NCBI GenBank assembly: GCA_002841545.1
Contig: PGZZ01000002.1
Span: 424,314 to 488,313 of the forward strand
Reading direction: 5' to 3'
Source of the DNA: Firmicutes bacterium HGW-Firmicutes-16
GTDB taxonomy: Bacteria; Bacillota; Clostridia; Oscillospirales; Oscillospiraceae
Length of the DNA: 64,000 bases
Shown here: positions 62,152-64,000 of the stretch, piece by piece
Numbering within the stretch: position 1 is the stretch's first letter
Layout of the letters: the number at the start of each line of letters is the position of its first letter
The notes under the pieces: generated by a model
Seen by the model: the letters and a program-made list of their open reading frames with translations, nothing else
What the model was told of the DNA's origin: nothing
Database searches by the model: none
Translations under genes and position numbers: made by a program

Positions 62152-63519
62152 TCACGCCAGCATCTGTTCCGTCTTAACAAGCGGAAGATGTATGCTGATT
62201 CTTGTGCCGATATCCTCGCGGCTCACGACCTCGAAATAGCCGCTGTGTCTGTCGACTATCCATTTTGCAATCGAAAGTCCCAGTCCCGTTCCTCCCTGCT
62301 GTCTGTTTCTTGCGGGGTCGGAGCGGTAGAACCTGTCGAAGATGTGCGACATATCCTGCCCCGCAATGCCGATTCCATTATCCTGAACGATTATTGTCGG
62401 CGCCCCGCTCTTGTCGATGATTGCCTTGAGACTTATGGTTTCGCCCTCCGGCGTGTATTTCGCGGCGTTGTCAACGAGTATCCTAGTCGCCTGCTTTAGC
62501 ATCGCGGTATCGCCGTAGGCCGTGACCTCGTCCCTTGCCGAGATGTCCCATTTGTGATTCTGATCGATCATCAGCGACTCTTCATAGACCTCTCGAATCA
62601 TATCTGAGAGAGAAAACCTTTCATAGGTCAGCTTTGTTTTACCGCTGTCACCTCTTGCGAGGAACAAAAGCTGTTCAACAAGCTTATTCATGTTGTCTGT
62701 CTCGGTCTTAATCGCCGCAATGGATTCATCCAGAATCTTCTCGTCCTTTTTGCCCCAGCGGTCGAGCATGTCCGTATAGCCTTTTACGACAGCAATCGGG
62801 GTGCGCAGCTCATGAGACGCGTCTGAAACAAAGCGAATCTGCTGACTGTAGCTTTCCCTCGTGCGTTTTATTAGGCTGTTAATTGCATCCTCCAGCCCTT
62901 GGAGGTCCTTGTCTCCTGTCCGTAGCTCGGCGTCGGGTACATCTCCCTTGAAGCTATCAATCGCGCTTTCGAGGTTGTGTATCTGCCTTTCGTCATAGCT
63001 GTCCGCTCCGGGAGGAGGACCCTTACGCATAGAAATCGGGTCGGGTTCGCTTGAGAGCTTGAGCGCCGTCTGCGCCATGTTATAAAGCGGCTGGAGCTGC
63101 TTTGAAATCTGGGCCTTTGAAATAGGCCTAGCTATAAACATGATTATTCCGTTTAATAGCGATATAAATATCAACCCGACTATCGCGAGATAGAAATACG
63201 CTGTTGCGTCAATTGTTTCGGGAACCTTCGACACGATATGAATAACATATTTCACAGAGGGAAGAAAGAATATTTTTGAAGTTTCGAACTGTATATGCCG
63301 CGTAACATCTCCCCAGAGTGTGAAGGGGTTATAAGTTCCCGCATACGCACTGTCGTTTATGTAGCAGAAGCCCGCTACTAAAAGAATCAGCGTAAAAAGC
63401 CCCGAAAAAAACAGAGCCGTCTTTATTCTTCTGATTTGGAGATCCTGAAGTCTCGTCGTGGTAGAGCTCACCTTATCGGGCTTCTTCTTCGGCTCGGCGG
63501 TATTTGTTGTATTTTTCAT
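62152..63519 (-). CDS. Sensor histidine kinase
   Basis: 455 aa. Two membrane helices (about 34-54 and 108-130) enclose a short extracellular loop; a HAMP-like linker (131-225) follows. HisKA has H236 in VSDASHELRTPIAVVKGY. The ATPase domain has N box RILVDNAAKYTPEG, G1 IIVQDNGIGIAG and G2 RQQGGTGLGLSIAKW. It overlaps the response regulator gene by 4 nt (ATGA). The signal is unknown; no target gene is evident next to it. Confidence 0.93.
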   Translation of the reverse strand: MKNTTNTAEPKKKPDKVSSTTTRLQDLQIRRIKTALFFSGLFTLILLVAGFCYINDSAYAGTYNPFTLWGDVTRHIQFETSKIFFLPSVKYVIHIVSKVPETIDATAYFYLAIVGLIFISLLNGIIMFIARPISKAQISKQLQPLYNMAQTALKLSSEPDPISMRKGPPPGADSYDERQIHNLESAIDSFKGDVPDAELRTGDKDLQGLEDAINSLIKRTRESYSQQIRFVSDASHELRTPIAVVKGYTDMLDRWGKKDEKILDESIAAIKTETDNMNKLVEQLLFLARGDSGKTKLTYERFSLSDMIREVYEESLMIDQNHKWDISARDEVTAYGDTAMLKQATRILVDNAAKYTPEGETISLKAIIDKSGAPTIIVQDNGIGIAGQDMSHIFDRFYRSDPARNRQQGGTGLGLSIAKWIVDRHSGYFEVVSREDIGTRISIHLPLVKTEQMLA

Positions 63520-64000
63520 TTGGCTTCGTCCTTTATCACATACCCGATACCGCGGACGGTGCGTATCATATTTATCCCATAAACATCGTCGATCTTTCCA
63601 CGCAGATAGCGCACATATACATCGACCACGTTCGTTTCTCCCATATAGTCATAGCCCCAGACCCGCTCAAGGAAGGTTTCTCGTGTTAGAACGATGTTTT
63701 TGTTGAGAAGCATCAGTTCCAGCATTGTGAATTCGCGCTTAGTGAGGTCAATTGCTTCTCCGTTATATTCAACTGTGTGGCTCGCGCTGTCGAGCGTCAG
63801 CCTATCCCATGTCAGCAGCTTCCTATTCTCAGTGCTTTCGCTGCTTTCCTTGTTTCTAATCAGCACGCGGATTCGCGCCAGAAGCTCTTCAATTGCGAAA
63901 GGCTTCGTAACATAATCGTTGGCACCCATATCAAGTCCCGAAACCTTGTCCATGACGGCGTCTCTCGCCGTGAGCATGATAACGGGGACTTCCGAGCTTT
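63516..64000 (-). CDS. OmpR-family response regulator (N-terminus beyond the right edge)
   Basis: The visible part begins inside the receiver domain (SSEVPVIMLTARDAVMDK) with the conserved Thr in LTARD and the Lys in NDYVTKPFAIEELLARI. The OmpR-type winged helix follows (LTKREFTMLELMLLN, FLERVWGYDYMGETNVVDVY, IRTVRGIGYVI). The phosphorylated Asp and the start codon lie off the window. Partner of the overlapping histidine kinase. Confidence 0.93.
   Translation of the reverse strand, partial: SSEVPVIMLTARDAVMDKVSGLDMGANDYVTKPFAIEELLARIRVLIRNKESSESTENRKLLTWDRLTLDSASHTVEYNGEAIDLTKREFTMLELMLLNKNIVLTRETFLERVWGYDYMGETNVVDVYVRYLRGKIDDVYGINMIRTVRGIGYVIKDEAK

Noticed and set aside
1..64000. CRISPR arrays, insertion sequences, phage genes, tRNA or rRNA genes
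   Set aside because: I looked for regular repeats, transposase or integrase motifs and cloverleaf sequences, and found none that I could support.

Overview
The window is about 64 kb of a Bacillota chromosome, most likely from class Clostridia. The evidence is a complete spoIIIA operon (spoIIIAA to spoIIIAH), the spoIIGA-sigE pair, the clostridial glgC-glgD pairing, a single-chain iron-sulfur serine dehydratase, and a secreted phosphodiester glycosidase with SLH repeats. An Oscillospirales-type gut anaerobe would fit, but this is inference because there is no rRNA or other diagnostic marker. I see no phage, insertion sequence, CRISPR array, tRNA or rRNA. Coding density is high and no gene-free stretch exceeds about 300 bp.

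Layout from left to right. (1) 1-5545, minus strand: the N-terminal part of an ABC-F ATPase, a class B PBP, an FHA-SEDS (FtsW/RodA) fusion, tyrS and a C_GCAxxG_C_C protein. (2) 5565-19694, minus strand: the classic sporulation/housekeeping neighbourhood spoIIIAA-AH, asp23, nusB, xseA, xseB, ispA, dxs, tlyA, nadK, argR, recN, without the accB, accC and folD genes often found there. (3) 19863-22098: a DUF1015 protein, a Nudix-like protein and a conserved-looking 62-aa protein. (4) 22138-27207, minus strand: a BMP-type nucleoside importer (lipoprotein, fused double ATPase, two permeases). (5) 27361-31281: a zinc MDR dehydrogenase diverging from a class II aldolase and a nitroreductase, then an APC amino-acid permease. 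(6) 31419-35474: hypA behind an 898-aa multi-cluster Fe-S/FAD oxidoreductase, diverging from a FadR-type GntR regulator with visible operator-like palindromes. (7) 35529-38901, minus strand: an M20 peptidase, rfbA, and prfB without a frameshift. (8) 39171-49091, plus strand: prs, pth and a full glycogen cluster glgB-glgC-glgD-glgA-glgP. (9) 49193-50823: spoIIGA and sigE. (10) 50866-54778, minus strand: L-serine dehydratase, an FAD protein and a DUF1002 protein. (11) 54965-56377: an AGCS symporter. (12) 56426-57650, minus strand: rplJ-rplL with its own promoter, L10 leader and attenuator, detached from rplKA and rpoBC. (13) 57738-64000, minus strand: the SLH glycosidase, a GT4 glycosyltransferase, a family-4 uracil-DNA glycosylase, and a histidine kinase with its OmpR-type response regulator, which is cut by the right edge.

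The genes link into a few themes. In sporulation, SpoIIGA activates pro-SigE, and in the model species SigE transcribes spoIIIA, which builds the mother-cell side of the feeding tube. Glycogen storage covers synthesis, branching and phosphorolysis. Cell-wall synthesis is represented by the SEDS-PBP pair. The rest is translation and nucleotide housekeeping. The most unusual signals are non-coding. A perfect 15-bp inverted repeat places the spoIIGA start codon in its loop where no Shine-Dalgarno is visible, and the rplJ leader shows mutually exclusive antiterminator and terminator helices. The most open functional question is the oxidoreductase-hypA-GntR locus.
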